Positions 1 through 11,168 of a stretch of 64,000 nucleotides of DNA are shown in pieces. Both the position numbers and the translations under genes were made by a program. This stretch comes from Neocallimastix lanati (nom. inval.). Its lineage: Eukaryota; Neocallimastigomycota; Neocallimastigomycetes; Neocallimastigales; Neocallimastigaceae. The notes under the pieces are model-generated. The model saw only the letters and a list, made by a program, of their open reading frames with translations, did not search any database and was not told where the DNA came from. The stretch is taken from positions 757,501 to 821,500 of the forward strand of contig JACVTC010000070.1 of NCBI GenBank assembly GCA_016946835.1, given 5' to 3'. Every line of letters starts with the position of its first letter. Positions within the stretch are counted from its first letter, which is position 1.

Positions 1-591
1 TTATTTTAATAAGAATTGATTTTTATTATATATTTATTTTATTTAATATTTAATATTCTTTAAAATATATATATATATATATAAATTAAATATTACGTTA
101 TTTCCTTTTTTACTTTTTAATTTATTGAAAATTTCGTTTGTTTCTTCCTCTGACACCTTCATTTTTATAATTTTTATTTTTGAAATAATAATTTTATTTT
201 TTCAAATTAAAATTCTGTTATCACTATTCATATTAAATAATAAACATGTGCTTTTTATCAACACATGATATAAAAATTAATATAAATATTATATATTAAT
301 GTTAAAAATGAATAGAATTTATTAATATATATAATAGTTTTTTTTAAAGAATTAAAAAAATAGAATATTCTTTTTTAAACTTATTAAATGGATTAATCAT
401 TTGTTTTAATAAATAAAAAAATAGTAATAATACTTAATAATACTAGTAATAATAAAATAAAATATAGTAGAATATTAAATATGAAGTACAGATTGAATAA
501 AAAAAAAAAAATATTATATAAAAGATTAAAATATTAGTAAAAATAAAATATAATATAATATTAAAGTCTTTTTTTTTTTAAAAAAAAAAAA
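1..591. other. A/T-rich spacer, no gene seen
   Basis: Almost pure A and T with homopolymer runs and many stops in all frames. I see no gene, RNA or element until the dispersed repeat at about 592. Confidence 0.6.
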
Positions 592-746
592 ACACAGAAT
601 TAAAAATAATAATAAAAAAAAAAATAAATAAATATTATTTATTCAATTTGAACAGAAAAATATTTAAAATAGTTAATGTGAAATGATAAAAGTAATATTC
701 AAAAATAAAGTGTATAATTAAATTCAGAAAAAAGTCCATATGTAAC
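592..746. repeat. dispersed repeat family, copy 1
   Basis: This stretch matches two other places in the window, about 9760-9898 and 61469-61605, in the same orientation. Shared landmarks in order are AATAAATATTATTT, GTGAAAT, AAAGTAATATTC, AGTGTATAA and a final AAAAAGT..ATATG. The copies differ by substitutions and small indels, so this is an old dispersed family. Read on the minus strand, the copies give a similar peptide ending just after the phrase FKL(S/D)K, so the repeat may be the 3' end of a multicopy gene. This copy is frame-broken. Confidence 0.65.
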
Positions 747-826
747 GAATCCCACCTCCAAGATTATAAGATTTCTGTTTAAAAGGAATTTTTATTTCGA
801 ATCAATATTTATGAAAATGAAAATAT

Positions 827-1303
827 TAATAAATAAAAGAAAAACATAGACTTGCACATATGGGTACCCATCTCCCATATGGCCATACAGTTATTAATTA
901 ACTGTAAGGTGATGAGTTATTGGCATACTGTATCAGCTTCGCCGCTCTCAATCGTCGTTACACACTGCCCGGAGATGCATTCCTAACGTTCCTACATATA
1001 TCTCTAATGACCACGAGCATCAGAACGGAACCATTAACTCCTCCCTAGTGGGTGTAATCATTGGCGATTGGAAATTTTACAATCATCAAGGTCTATGCTT
1101 CAATTCAAAGCGTAGTATCAGGGTTGGGTGAAATAATCATCTGAGGGAAAGCCTTATGGACATCACGTGTGGTCTCATGATATCCCAGGATAGAAACCTC
1201 ATCCGATTATTTGGTGCCATGCCGAGGATTCGAACCCCGCCCTCTACAGTGACCTGTATCGTCCTAACCGACTGGACCAACATGGCTAATAAATAAAAGA
1301 AAA
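827..1303 (-). mobile_element. tRNA-derived SINE-like retroelement with target-site duplication
   Basis: A 443-bp island (844-1286) much richer in G+C than its surroundings is flanked by a perfect 17-bp direct repeat at 827-843 and 1287-1303, the mark of retroposon insertion. The minus-strand 5' end (1286 downward) is a tRNA-like head with a 7-bp acceptor stem, a paired D-arm, an A box (TGGTCCAGTCGG), a perfect B box (GGTTCGAATCC) and an encoded ACCA. The remaining body, about 370 bp, matches nothing I recognise and has no convincing ORF. The 3' end is a T-run (GTCTATGTTTT) rather than poly(A). The boundaries are strong; the SINE label is inferred from the structure. Confidence 0.82.
1213..1286 (-). 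ncRNA. tRNA-like head with internal Pol III promoter
   Basis: GCCATGT at the 5' end pairs with GCATGGC at the 3' end, allowing one G-T pair. The D stem is GTCC/GGAC and the T arm is CGGGG-TTCGAAT-CCTCG. The anticodon arm does not fold as 5+7+5; the nearest structure is TACAG-GTCA-CTGTA with a 4-nt loop, so no amino acid can be assigned and it is unlikely to be a working tRNA. A genomic CCA follows the discriminator A. CCA is normally added after transcription in eukaryotes, so this suggests descent from a mature tRNA copied into DNA. Confidence 0.7.
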
Positions 1304-1779
1304 TGAAAATTATATTTAGGTATATTCAACAATTTTAATATATATTTAAATATTGGTTACATAAAAAGCTACATATAAATTATTTTTTTATTGGTATTGA
1401 AATATATATATCTATTATTTATTTATATTATATGTATTTATAAGAAAAAGTTAAATATTCAACAAGAAATGATTTATGAGGTATTAATATATATATATAT
1501 TAATACCTATATATATATATAAAAAAAAAAAAAAAAAAAAAAAAGAAAAAAGAAAAAAGAAAATGATATTAAATTTTTTCTGGAAAAGTTATTAATTTTT
1601 TTTTCTAATATATTAAATTTATATATAATAAATAATTCATTAATAGTAATTGATATATGGCAATTATATTATTTCATATAAAATTTTTTATATTCTCAAT
1701 TGCCATATAACAATCTATTTTAAGTAACAATTTGTATCCTATGAATTTATAAATTTAAAATTTTCCAAAAATTATAACA
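1304..1779. other. A/T-rich spacer
   Basis: TA and A runs, including a near-palindromic TATATA cluster around 1486-1520. No coding or RNA feature seen. Confidence 0.5.
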
Positions 1780-2235
1780 ATTAATAATAAATAATAAATA
1801 ATAAATAATAAATAATAAATAATAAATAATTAATAATAAATAATAAATAATAAATAATAAATAATAAATAATTAAATAATAAATAATAAATAATAAATAA
1901 AAAATAATAAATAATAAATAATAAATAATAAATATTAAATAATAAATAATAAATAATAAATAATTGAATAATAAATAATAAATAATAAATAATAAATAAT
2001 AAATAATAAATAATAAATAATAAATAATAAATAATAAATAATAAATAATAAATAATAAATAATAAATAATAAATAATAAATAATAAATAATATATAATAA
2101 ATAATAAATAATATATAATAAATAATAAATAATAAATAATAAATAATAAATAATAAATAATAAATATTAAATATTAAATATTAAATATTAAATAATAAAT
2201 AATAAATAATAAATAATAAATAATTGAATAATAAA
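1780..2235. repeat. heptamer satellite (TAATAAA)n
   Basis: About 450 bp of head-to-tail TAATAAA units, with occasional variants such as TAATTAA, TATATAA and TAAATAT. The period is 7, not the triplet it resembles at first sight. Confidence 0.9.
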
Positions 2236-3302
2236 AGAATTGTAAAAAAAAAGTTTGTTAATCTTTCCAATGCAATACATCTTTACTGTGGATTTAAAAA
2301 ATAGTTAATGAATTCATAATATATACAAATATATATTAATATAATATTTATCTTTATTTTATTGTGTTCAAAAAAAAATATATATATATATATAATATAA
2401 TGTAATCAAAGTTTATCATTTATGCATTTTTAATAAAATGAATTATTATACAAAAAAAAAAAAAAAAGTTAATATAAATAAGATTATAAATAGAAAATAT
2501 ATAGATATTATTAATTTTCTTCTATTTCAATATCAGAAATATGATTTATGGTTGGTTATGATTAAAAGTATTTCAATTCTATTTGGTATAAATTTTTTTT
2601 TTATTTTATTTAGGATTACACATCTTCAGATATCTTTAAATGGAAACTTATTCACCCTCCAACCCCCTATTCTTTATACTGATCGACTTCTTTAATAAAT
2701 TTAGTTGGTGTAACCTTAATATCTATTTCTATATATCCCATTTTCATTTACATTTTACATTATGGAAATAATTTTAAAATATTTTTATATTTATATTAAA
2801 GATATCTATTAATAAAAAAAAATAGATATATAAATATATAAATAGATATATATAAAATAAATAGTTAAATCCATCCTAAAAATAATAAATAATAAAAATG
2901 AAATAATAAATAATTAAAATTAAAATAATATAATAAATAAATTATTATAACAAAAAAAAAGTTTTAATAAAAGTTTATTAATATATATAATTTAATAATT
3001 AAATAATGTATTTATGAAAAGTTATATAATTAAATAATAATTATTAAGCATTATTTAATAATATTTTTTATTATTCTTTACTATTTACTTTTTACTATTT
3101 ACTCTTATTTACTCTTAACCCTTTAGTATTTTCTATTTATTCTTTATTCTTTACTCTTTAGTATTTGTTATTTATATTTATTATTTATTAATTTATTATT
3201 TATTCACTTATTTTTTATTTATTTTCTTTTTATTGTTTATTATTATTACCTTTTTTTTATTTATTTAGTTATTAACTCAATTAATTAATTATTTTGTTAT
3301 TT
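2236..3302. other. A/T-rich spacer
   Basis: A slightly less A/T-rich patch at about 2605-2750 has short open stretches in two plus frames but no recognisable motif. The rest is simple sequence, including TTTACT/TTTATT runs at 3065-3180. Confidence 0.45.
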
Positions 3303-3372
3303 ATACATATATCTATTTATATATTTATTTATATATTTATTTATATATTTATTTATATATTTATTTGTATAT
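3303..3372. repeat. 12-bp tandem repeat (TTTATATATTTA)n
   Basis: About five to six copies of the dodecamer, nearly perfect, in otherwise unique A/T-rich DNA about 550 bp upstream of the secreted-protein gene. Confidence 0.75.
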
Positions 3373-3920
3373 TTAATTACTTTTCTTTTTTGTTAGTCAT
3401 TAATCTTTTATTTTATTTTCTTTTTTTATTCTTTTTGTGTATGTAAATTATTCTTTTTTTTTTATTTTGTGTAACTTTTTCTTTGATGGAAATATTATGT
3501 AATAATTAAATACATTTAATACTAGAATTTTATTGGTCAATAACTTCAATAAAATTAATTAAAGATATACGTTTAAAACTTTAATCAGTATTAAAATAAA
3601 AATTTAACTAATTATCTAAATTAAAAAAAAAAAAAAAATGGATGAACTACTAAAAAAATAAAGAAGGAAAAATATAAATAAAAAAAAAAAAAAAAAAAAC
3701 GGAAAAAATACTAAAAGTATAAATAGAATTAGTTTTCTCTATTAATCTATTAATCTGTATATATGAACTATTAAACTTTTTTCTGTTTACAAAAATTAAT
3801 TGAAAAAAGTTATAAAAAAAAATAAAAATTAAATATATAAAAATAAATAAATAAATAAAAAAATAAATATAGTAATATATATATAATTTTAATAATAATA
3901 AAAATAATAAAAATTAAAAA

Positions 3921-5939
3921 ATGAAAATTTTCCAATTGTTTATAGTTGCTTTCATAGCACTTATAGGATTGATTTCAGCTGAACCTGTAAGTACTGATAA
4001 ATATACCAAAGAAATTTTCACTGTTGATTTAATTGAAACTAAAACTTATTCAGTAAATGGTTATACTTGCGATGTTGAAATGATCTATATTGAAGGTTCT
4101 TGCTCTGGTGAATACTTCAATGGTGAACTTATTTTCAAAGATAGTAGTGTAGTTGTTAAAAGATTCAATGATGGAAGAATTGAATCTGCTGCTAGATACT
4201 ATGTTAATGGTACTGATAATGCTAATAATGCTGGTCATCTTCATTTTGAAGACAACCTTCTTGGATACGATAAAAATCAAACTCCAATTACTGTTCCAAC
4301 CATTATTACTGATATTGAAAATTTAGAATGGCTTCAAACTGCTGATATCATTGGTGTTTTAGAAAAGACTGAAGAAGGCAGACGTGTTCATTACATGTGG
4401 AATGAAAGTAACACTACTAAGAAACCATACCCAGTTGCTAGATATCCAGATGAATCCAAAAATTATAATAAAAAGATTTTTACTGTTAATGTTATTCCAG
4501 GTGGTTTAGGTTTTGATGGTTTTACTGGTGTTGATGGTGCTGCCGTTGGAAAGTATGGTTATACCTGTTATGCTAATTCTACTGCATTCACTGGTAATGG
4601 TGTTGATTACTTTGTTGATACCAGATATGACTTTAAGGGACAACCACAAGCCTTATCTGCTCGTTATATCATGGAAGGTGTTGATGAAGATGGTACTAAA
4701 ATGAAAATTTTCGTTCAAAATGATGGTCTTGATGAAAATGGTGATAATGAAAATGTTAGAACCGAACCATTAATTATCACTGATAATCCAAAATGGGCAT
4801 GGATTGAAACTGCTCCACTTCATGGTACTATGACTATTGAAATGAATGTAGGTATTCAAATTTTATTCTGGACCGTTGAAGAAGCATATCCAGAAAAGTC
4901 AGATGATTCAGAAGAACCACAATTAATTATATTACCAGAAGAAACAGAAGTCCCAGAAGACTCAGAATTATCCGATGATTTAGAAGAACAACCAAAACAA
5001 CCAGAACAATTAGAACAACCAGAACAAGTTGATACCACTAAATATACAAAAGAAATTTTCACTGTTGATTTAATTGAAACTAAAACTTATTCAGTTGAAG
5101 GTAGTACTTGTGATGTTGAAATGATTTATGTTGAAGGTTCTTGCTCTGGTGAATACTTCAATGGTGAACTTATTTTCAAGGATAGTAGTGCTGTTGTTAA
5201 AAGATTCAAGGATGGAAGAATTGAATCTACAGCTAGATACTATGTTAATGGTACTGATAATGCTAATAATGCTGGTCATCTTCATTTTGAAGACAACCTT
5301 CTTGGATATGATAAAAATCAAACTCCAATTACTGTTCCAACCATTATTACTGATATTGAAAATTTAGAATGGCTTCAAACTGCTGATATCATTGGTGTTT
5401 TAGAAAAGACTGAAGAAGGTAGACGTGTTCATTACATGTGGAATGAAAGTAACACTACTAAGAAACCATACCCAGTTGCTAGATATCCAGATGAATCCAA
5501 AAATTACAGTAAACATATTTTCTCTGTTAATGTTATTCCAGGTGGTTTAGGTTTTGATGGTTTTACTGGTGTTGATGGTGCTGCCGTTGGAAAATATGGT
5601 TTTAATTGTTTCGCTAATAATACAGTATTCACCGGTGATGGTGTTGATTACTTTGTTGATACCAGATATGACTTTAAGGGACAACCACAAGCCTTATCTG
5701 CTCGTTATATTATGGAAGGTGTCGACGAAGAAGGTAACAAAATGAAAATCTACGTTCAAAATGATGGTCTTGATGACAATGGTGATAATCAAAATGTTAG
5801 AACTGAACCTTTAATTATCACTGATAATCCAAAATGGGCATGGATTGAAACTGCTCCACTTCATGGTACTATGACTATTGAAATGAATGTAGGTATTCAA
5901 ATTTTATTCTGGACCGTTGAAGATGCTGATTTAAATTAG
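3921..5939 (+). CDS. secreted protein with four DUF3237-like modules
   Basis: Intact single-exon ORF of 672 aa. Residues 1-20 form a clean signal peptide ending LIGLISA-EP, so the product should be secreted. The mature protein is a two-module unit (about residues 28-325) repeated with constant offset 347 (about 375-672); the copies are joined by a Glu/Pro/Gln-rich linker (about 326-374). Each unit holds two related modules of about 145 residues starting at IFTV. Each module has a G-x-F-x-G or YFVDTRYDF strand, an ARY..(N/E)G..D phrase, then P-(T/L)-IITD and a terminal W(L/A)...TA..(I/H)G block. This order resembles DUF3237 (a beta-barrel family of unknown function), though single modules are divergent. 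Paired Cys in the odd modules may form disulfides. The first ATG after an A-rich leader is the only one preceding the signal peptide. DUF3237 is my reading from motifs; no enzymatic role is claimed. Confidence 0.85.
   Translation: MKIFQLFIVAFIALIGLISAEPVSTDKYTKEIFTVDLIETKTYSVNGYTCDVEMIYIEGSCSGEYFNGELIFKDSSVVVKRFNDGRIESAARYYVNGTDNANNAGHLHFEDNLLGYDKNQTPITVPTIITDIENLEWLQTADIIGVLEKTEEGRRVHYMWNESNTTKKPYPVARYPDESKNYNKKIFTVNVIPGGLGFDGFTGVDGAAVGKYGYTCYANSTAFTGNGVDYFVDTRYDFKGQPQALSARYIMEGVDEDGTKMKIFVQNDGLDENGDNENVRTEPLIITDNPKWAWIETAPLHGTMTIEMNVGIQILFWTVEEAYPEKSDDSEEPQLIILPEETEVPEDSELSDDLEEQPKQPEQLEQPEQVDTTKYTKEIFTVDLIETKTYSVEGSTCDVEMIYVEGSCSGEYFNGELIFKDSSAVVKRFKDGRIESTARYYVNGTDNANNAGHLHFEDNLLGYDKNQTPITVPTIITDIENLEWLQTADIIGVLEKTEEGRRVHYMWNESNTTKKPYPVARYPDESKNYSKHIFSVNVIPGGLGFDGFTGVDGAAVGKYGFNCFANNTVFTGDGVDYFVDTRYDFKGQPQALSARYIMEGVDEEGNKMKIYVQNDGLDDNGDNQNVRTEPLIITDNPKWAWIETAPLHGTMTIEMNVGIQILFWTVEDADLN
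4002..5938 (+). repeat. recent internal duplication in the DUF3237-like gene
   Basis: DNA from about 4002 to 4890 recurs at 5043 to 5938 with a fixed 1041-bp offset and no visible indel. Long stretches, for example 4210-4269 against 5251-5310, are identical. Most differences are scattered single bases, many silent, so the duplication is recent or is being homogenised. Confidence 0.9.
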
Positions 5940-6399
5940 ATGAAAAAAAAAAAAAAAAAAATAGGGTCAAATAAAAAATTATATAAATAATAAAATCATG
6001 AAAAAATTGAAAATTTCTTATAAAATAGAACAATAAACTATATAAATTTAAATTATTTCATATAAAATTAGAATAGAACTCCTTACTATAGATATTTAAA
6101 TTTTATCAAATAAAATAATACTGTAGAAATTTAAATTATTTATTTATAATATTTATACTATTATTAATACTGTGATTTTTAAATTATAGTTTATTAATAA
6201 TTTATTTATATTAAATAAAAAAAAAAAAAATAAAGTAAAAATAATAAAATAAAAATTAATATTATTTATAATTTTGTTAAAAAATTTTCTTTTTATATGT
6301 AAATTAAAGAAAATTATGAATAAATAATAAAAAAAATAATTAATTTAAAAAATAGAAAATAAAGAATTAAAGCTTATTAAAAATAAAATATAAAATAAA

Positions 6400-6439
<40 letters not shown>

Positions 6440-6579
6440 ATAAAAATAAAAATAATAAATTTCAAAGTTAAAATTTAATTAAAAATTTAAAATTTTAAGG
6501 TGTTTCAACTTATATAATAGTGTATATAATAAATTAAATGATATGCTTTACATTCTTAATTAAAAAAAAAAAAAAAAAA
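5940..6579. other. A/T-rich spacer between the secreted-protein gene and LINE tail
   Basis: Downstream region of the secreted-protein gene with several poly(A) and poly(T) runs. No further feature. Confidence 0.5.
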
Positions 6580-7680
6580 ATTTATGAAATATTTTATATT
6601 ATTTCTATATGTTGTTCAATATCCTGATCTTTCATATGGTTTCTATTGGCTATTGAGAGCACGAAACGGATATAGATTAGATGCTAGAATTGCTAAAGCT
6701 GCAAAAATAATAGATCAAATGTGTCCTAATTTTTGTCCCTGTTGTAAAAGTAATAAACAATGGATAAGTCATTGGTTAATTGATTGTCCATTTTTCAATC
6801 ATATTCGTAGTAAAGTTAATAATAAAATTTTATTTTTATATAATGCTTTTAACCGTGGCAACCTAACAAATGTTATTGTTAATAGTAATAATGATAATAG
6901 CAACAGTAATAATAGTAATAGTAATAATAGTTATAGTAATAATAGTAATAGTATTTTTAGTAATGTTAGTAATAATATTGAAAATAATGTGTATGTTGAT
7001 TCTAGTGTGTGTGAAAAAGTGTTTAATTTCCTTCTTGGAGGTCGAAGTATTAATAACAGTACAAAGGAATGGAAGGATCTATTTAAGTGCCAGATGAAAT
7101 CAGGTGCTTATTCTGATACTCCATTCTTGGTGGTTACTGCGGCACTTCTTCAATCGATTATACCTATTGCTATTGGCCAGCAATGGTCTTTGTTCAATAG
7201 GTTTAAATCGAATCGTACTCGTACTACTACTACCAAGAGCGTCAATGCTGAAGAAACAGTAAGACAGACCAGCAGGGCTAGTGCAACCAATGAAGATCAT
7301 AATTTCATATCTTAAAATTATGATTAACATTGTGAAGTCAAAACTAATTATTATATTTCAGTATAATAATGCCCTTGTGAAGTCTTACAGATATTAATTA
7401 AATGAAACAGGAATGTTTTATACCATTATTTTATTTTATTTTATTTTTATTTTGTGTTTTTTTTTTGTTTTGTTTATTTTTTTTTTTTTCATCTTTTTTT
7501 TTTCTTTTTATTACATGTATTTTTTTTTTCAAATATTTAATTAATAAAGATGAAACAAATTTATTTTTTTTTTTCTTTTTTTTTTTTCTTTTTATTACAT
7601 GTATTTTTTTTTTTCAAATATTTAATTAATAAAGATGAAACAAATTTACTGCCGTTAAAAAAAAAAAAAAAAAAAAAGAA
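6580..7680 (+). mobile_element. 5'-truncated LINE copy with 3' UTR and poly(A) tail
   Basis: Begins abruptly after an A-run with the C-terminal part of a LINE ORF2, continues through a 3' UTR (7316-7655) and ends in an A-rich tail at about 7656-7680. 5' truncation is the usual outcome of target-primed reverse transcription. The 3' UTR carries an 84-bp tandem duplication (acatgtat at about 7513 and 7597). I could not define a target-site duplication because both flanks are A/T runs. Confidence 0.75.
6584..7315 (+). pseudogene. LINE ORF2 C-terminal region (CCHC zinc-binding end), truncated
   Basis: Open for 243 codons. Residues about 18-45 read GFYWLLRARNGYRLDARIAK, typical of the region after the reverse transcriptase in L1-like and chytrid LINEs. 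The CCHC box follows: CP-x-FCPCC...SH...DC..F..(I)R, about residues 47-75. An Asn/Ser-rich tract (about 100-130) comes next, then a conserved-looking tail with PFLVVTAALLQSIIP and SVNAEETVR. The endonuclease and reverse transcriptase are missing, so this cannot be autonomous; the nominal ATG is an internal Met. The tail recurs in the relic just downstream. Confidence 0.75.
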
Positions 7681-8265
7681 AAATGTCCAATATCTAATAG
7701 TAATGTAGACATTTTATCACAGATATGATTAATATAGAACTAAGTTCTGATTCTGATAGTAGTAACGAAGTATATAATATAATAATAATAACAACAGGAA
7801 GAGTGTTGTTAATAATTGTAAAAGTAGTGATAGAGAAAATAGGAATATTAATATTAGTGATAGTGAAAATAATAATATCGTCACTAATAATGTAGTGAAT
7901 GGATTAATTGGTGAAAATCGTGTTAATATTAGTAATTTTCTGAATAATGAGTGTAAATATATATATGACGTGTTACCGATGATATAACTTGAAAGAGATG
8001 CAGACCATTATTGATTTAAATGATAAAAAGGAATGGGATATTTTGTTTTAAGAACCAAATCATTTCTGGTGATTATTCAAAAATGCCATTTTTGGTACGA
8101 TCTAAGGCTCTCTTTACAGAAATTATGCTTCCGGGCTAGTACTCGGCAAGGGTTACTATTCCGAAAGTATAAGCGCAAACTAACTAGGAGTGTCAACGCT
8201 GACAATGCTGTTAAGATAGGCTAAGCAGGGCCAATGCCTCTGAAGGAGAGGATCAATTGAAATTA
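7681..8265 (+). pseudogene. second, more decayed LINE ORF2 tail of the same family
   Basis: In shifting frames this stretch reproduces the end of the neighbouring LINE protein. GDYSKMPFLV aligns with GAYSDTPFLV at about 8071-8100, RSVNADNAV with KSVNAEETV near 8188, and LSRANASEGEDQ with TSRASATNEDHN near 8222-8257. An Asn/Ser-rich tract precedes it. At least two frameshifts and several stops make it a fossil. Two tails of one family side by side suggest insertion into an existing copy or a repeated target. Confidence 0.7.
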
Positions 8266-8771
8266 TTTTCATTAAATCTTTTTATTAATTAATTACAAAA
8301 ATAGATATATTATAGATACATGAGTAGTACATCATTTTGGTACAGGATTTAGCATGTACCATGAATTGTGAGTCAAGCCATATTATATATTACATGAATC
8401 ATAAAATACATTATTTATATAACAAAAATAAATATATATGAAAGTAAATAATTAAAATTAAACTTTGTATTTTAACAATTATAGTATAAATATCTTTTTT
8501 TTGTTAACTTTTACAATATGTATCTTTTTATTTTAGTTAAATATAATAATATAGTTTTAGTAATAATTTTTCTTTTATATTTAATTTATTTATATTTAAA
8601 AAATTTAGATTAAATAATTTTCTTGTGTTCTCTTTTATTAATAAATATATTAGTTTAATAATTATTTTTGTAATTATTTTATTAATTTTTAATTATTATC
8701 TTAATATATTCTTAGACAAAAAAAAAATTATCTATAAAAAAAAAAAAAAAAATGAAACACTTCAAAAAATC

Positions 8772-8805
<34 letters not shown>

Positions 8806-9062
8806 TTCTCATTGTTAAAATGAAATAATTTCATCCTCACCTTTATATTCAATTGAAAGAAAAGAATTTAATTATTAAAAATCATGGACGAACAAATAAA
8901 AAAAAAAAACTTTTTTTTATTTATTTGAACATTGAAGGATAACCTATCTCTTTTTTTTTTTTTTTCCTTGGTAATACTTTATGTATTTCTAAATAGAATT
9001 ACTATTCTTATTATTCATATCCTTATTTATATTTATTTAGAATTGTAACTTTAATTTGTATC

Positions 9063-9098
<36 letters not shown>

Positions 9099-9684
9099 GT
9101 ATAAATTATTTTATTTGTAGATTTACCTTTTAAAATTAAATGGAATTCAAAAAAATAAAAATAATGAAATTCAAATTTTTTTTACTCGTTTTATCTTCTA
9201 ATTTATATTTATATATATATATAGATCATAGACTGTGCAACTTTTATTTATTAACAAAAGAAAAAAAAAAAAAAAAAATTAAACACAACCATTCTTTATT
9301 TTTACATTTTATTTTGCCTTTATTATTACAAAAAAAAATTTTTTTATTCAATTACACCAACAACAATAATAATTTATGCTTTATATTGAGGAACAAGCGC
9401 AACTTTTTTTTTTTTTATAAAATAGTAAATATTATTAAATATCAAAAAATATATATTAATAAATAGAAAAGATATATAAAGAAGAATGAATCAATTCCTA
9501 CAGGAATACAAAAAAGTACCATAATTATATAATCATCCAAAAAAAAATAATATATATATATATATTATAAAAATAAAAATATTGTACTATACATGAATGA
9601 ATAATTAACATATAAAAAAATTAAAAATATGAAATAATGAAAATGTTTTTTTTTTTTTTTTTTTTTTTTTATACAGAATTTTTA
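8266..9684. other. A/T-rich spacer
   Basis: Open frames at 8625-8828 and 9140-9466 are Lys/Phe/Asn homopolymer translations without domain signals. Nothing else supported. Confidence 0.5.
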
Positions 9685-9900
9685 ACTTTATTTATTTATT
9701 CATTTATTGATTACATAGATTATTTTTTTTTAAAAAAAAAAAAAAAAAAGAAAAAAAAAAGCATAAAAAATAAAAAGAAAATAAATATTATTTATCCAAT
9801 TTAAATATATTAATATTTTAAATAGTAAAGTGAAATAAGAAGTAATATTTGAAAGAAAGTGCATAAATAAATTTGGAAAAAAGTTAATATGTAACTATTA
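9685..9900. repeat. dispersed repeat family, copy 2
   Basis: Matches copy 3 (61410-61605) over its whole length, from a TTTATTTATT.ATTACATA.ATTATTTTTT block through AATAAATATTATTT, GTGAAATAA, AGTAATATT and GCATAAATAAATTT. Matches copy 1 over the right two thirds. The minus-strand translation retains LFSKFIY and FKYYFLFH, parallel to copy 3, with one stop. Confidence 0.65.
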
Positions 9901-11125
9901 AGGTTTGAATTGACTAATTTGCATTTCGTAATGTGGCTTATAAATCTTTTAAAATGAAACCATACATTTTTAAAATATTCTATACAATCATAAATAAATA
10001 TAATAATAATTATTATTTCAAAAGAAACAAGAATATATTTTTCAATTAAATATTATTAAATAACTATTTCAAACGAAATAATAATATATTCTGTTAAAAA
10101 AGAATTATAAAAATTGAATATTAATAAATTATATATTAAAAAAAGAATATTTATCATTTATTTAATTATTATTTATTTAATTATTATTTATTTAATTATT
10201 ATTTATTTTTATTATTTAAAACCAGCCACATATACAAATACGCCACATTGTAAAATACACTAGATTCTAAAAGAAATTATGATCATTAATTATATGAATA
10301 CTGTAAAACAAATTTTCTATTAAATATTATAATCTTATATTTATACTAATAACTTTTATACTTTAAAACAAAAATTTTCTATTAAAATGTATAATAAAAA
10401 TAAAAAAGAAAATATTAAATATTTTTATTAATATCTTTAATATCTATATCATTAATTTATGATTAATATAAAATTAATAAACATGAAGGTTAAAATTTTT
10501 TTTATTTTGTTCTAAAACTTTTATTTAAATATTTATTTTTTAATAATATTTTATTTTTAAAGAATATTTTATTTTAAAGAATATTTTATTTTAAAGAATA
10601 TTTTATAAAAGTTTTAATTTTAATTCTTATATTGATAAAAAGATTTGTTTCTTAAAGAATATCTTTTTTTATATTTTAAAGATATGTAAGTCTTTTTAAA
10701 TTTTAATTTTTTTTTATTTTAAATATTTTTTACAATTTTCAAGAATATTTTATTTAATATATATAATGAAAATTTCAAAAATATTATAATTATTTAAACA
10801 ATACTTAATATTTAAATAATATTTTAAAGATATAAAAACTTTTAATTTTAATTTTTAATTAATATAAGAATATTTTTTTCTAAGAAATATAATTATTTTA
10901 TTTAAAGAATAATTTTTTTTTATATTTTAAAGATATATAAGCTTTTTAAATTTTAATTATGTTTTTTTATTTTAAATATTTTATATTTTATATAGATATC
11001 AAGAATATTTTTTTATTTCTTTATAATAAATAAATATAAATTAACAAATCTTAATAATATATGATATTATAATTTATAATAGTTCGTTTTATAATAGTAA
11101 ATAAATAAAAATAAATAAATTATAA

Positions 11126-11168
<43 letters not shown>

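Noticed and set aside
1213-1286. Functional tRNA-Asp (GTC present in the middle)
   Set aside because: The anticodon arm does not form a 5+7+5 stem-loop and position 33 does not fit; kept as a SINE head only.
2438-2695. 85-codon plus frame
   Set aside because: Starts in an A-run, composition like the flanks, no domain, no conserved pattern.
4513-5745. Several 60-80 codon frames on both strands inside the secreted-protein gene
   Set aside because: Shadows of a long, well-composed ORF; they also repeat because the gene is duplicated.
7402-7629. Phe-rich 75-codon frame in the LINE 3' UTR
   Set aside because: Translation of T-runs in the duplicated 84-bp UTR segment, not a protein.
8625-9466. 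Two open frames (67 and 108 codons)
   Set aside because: Lys/Phe/Asn homopolymer translations across A and T runs with no motif.
9920-10260. Second MITE copy (AATGTGGC ... GCCACATT)
   Set aside because: Only 8 inverted bases in common over 330 bp and no match to the CATTTCGCC ends.
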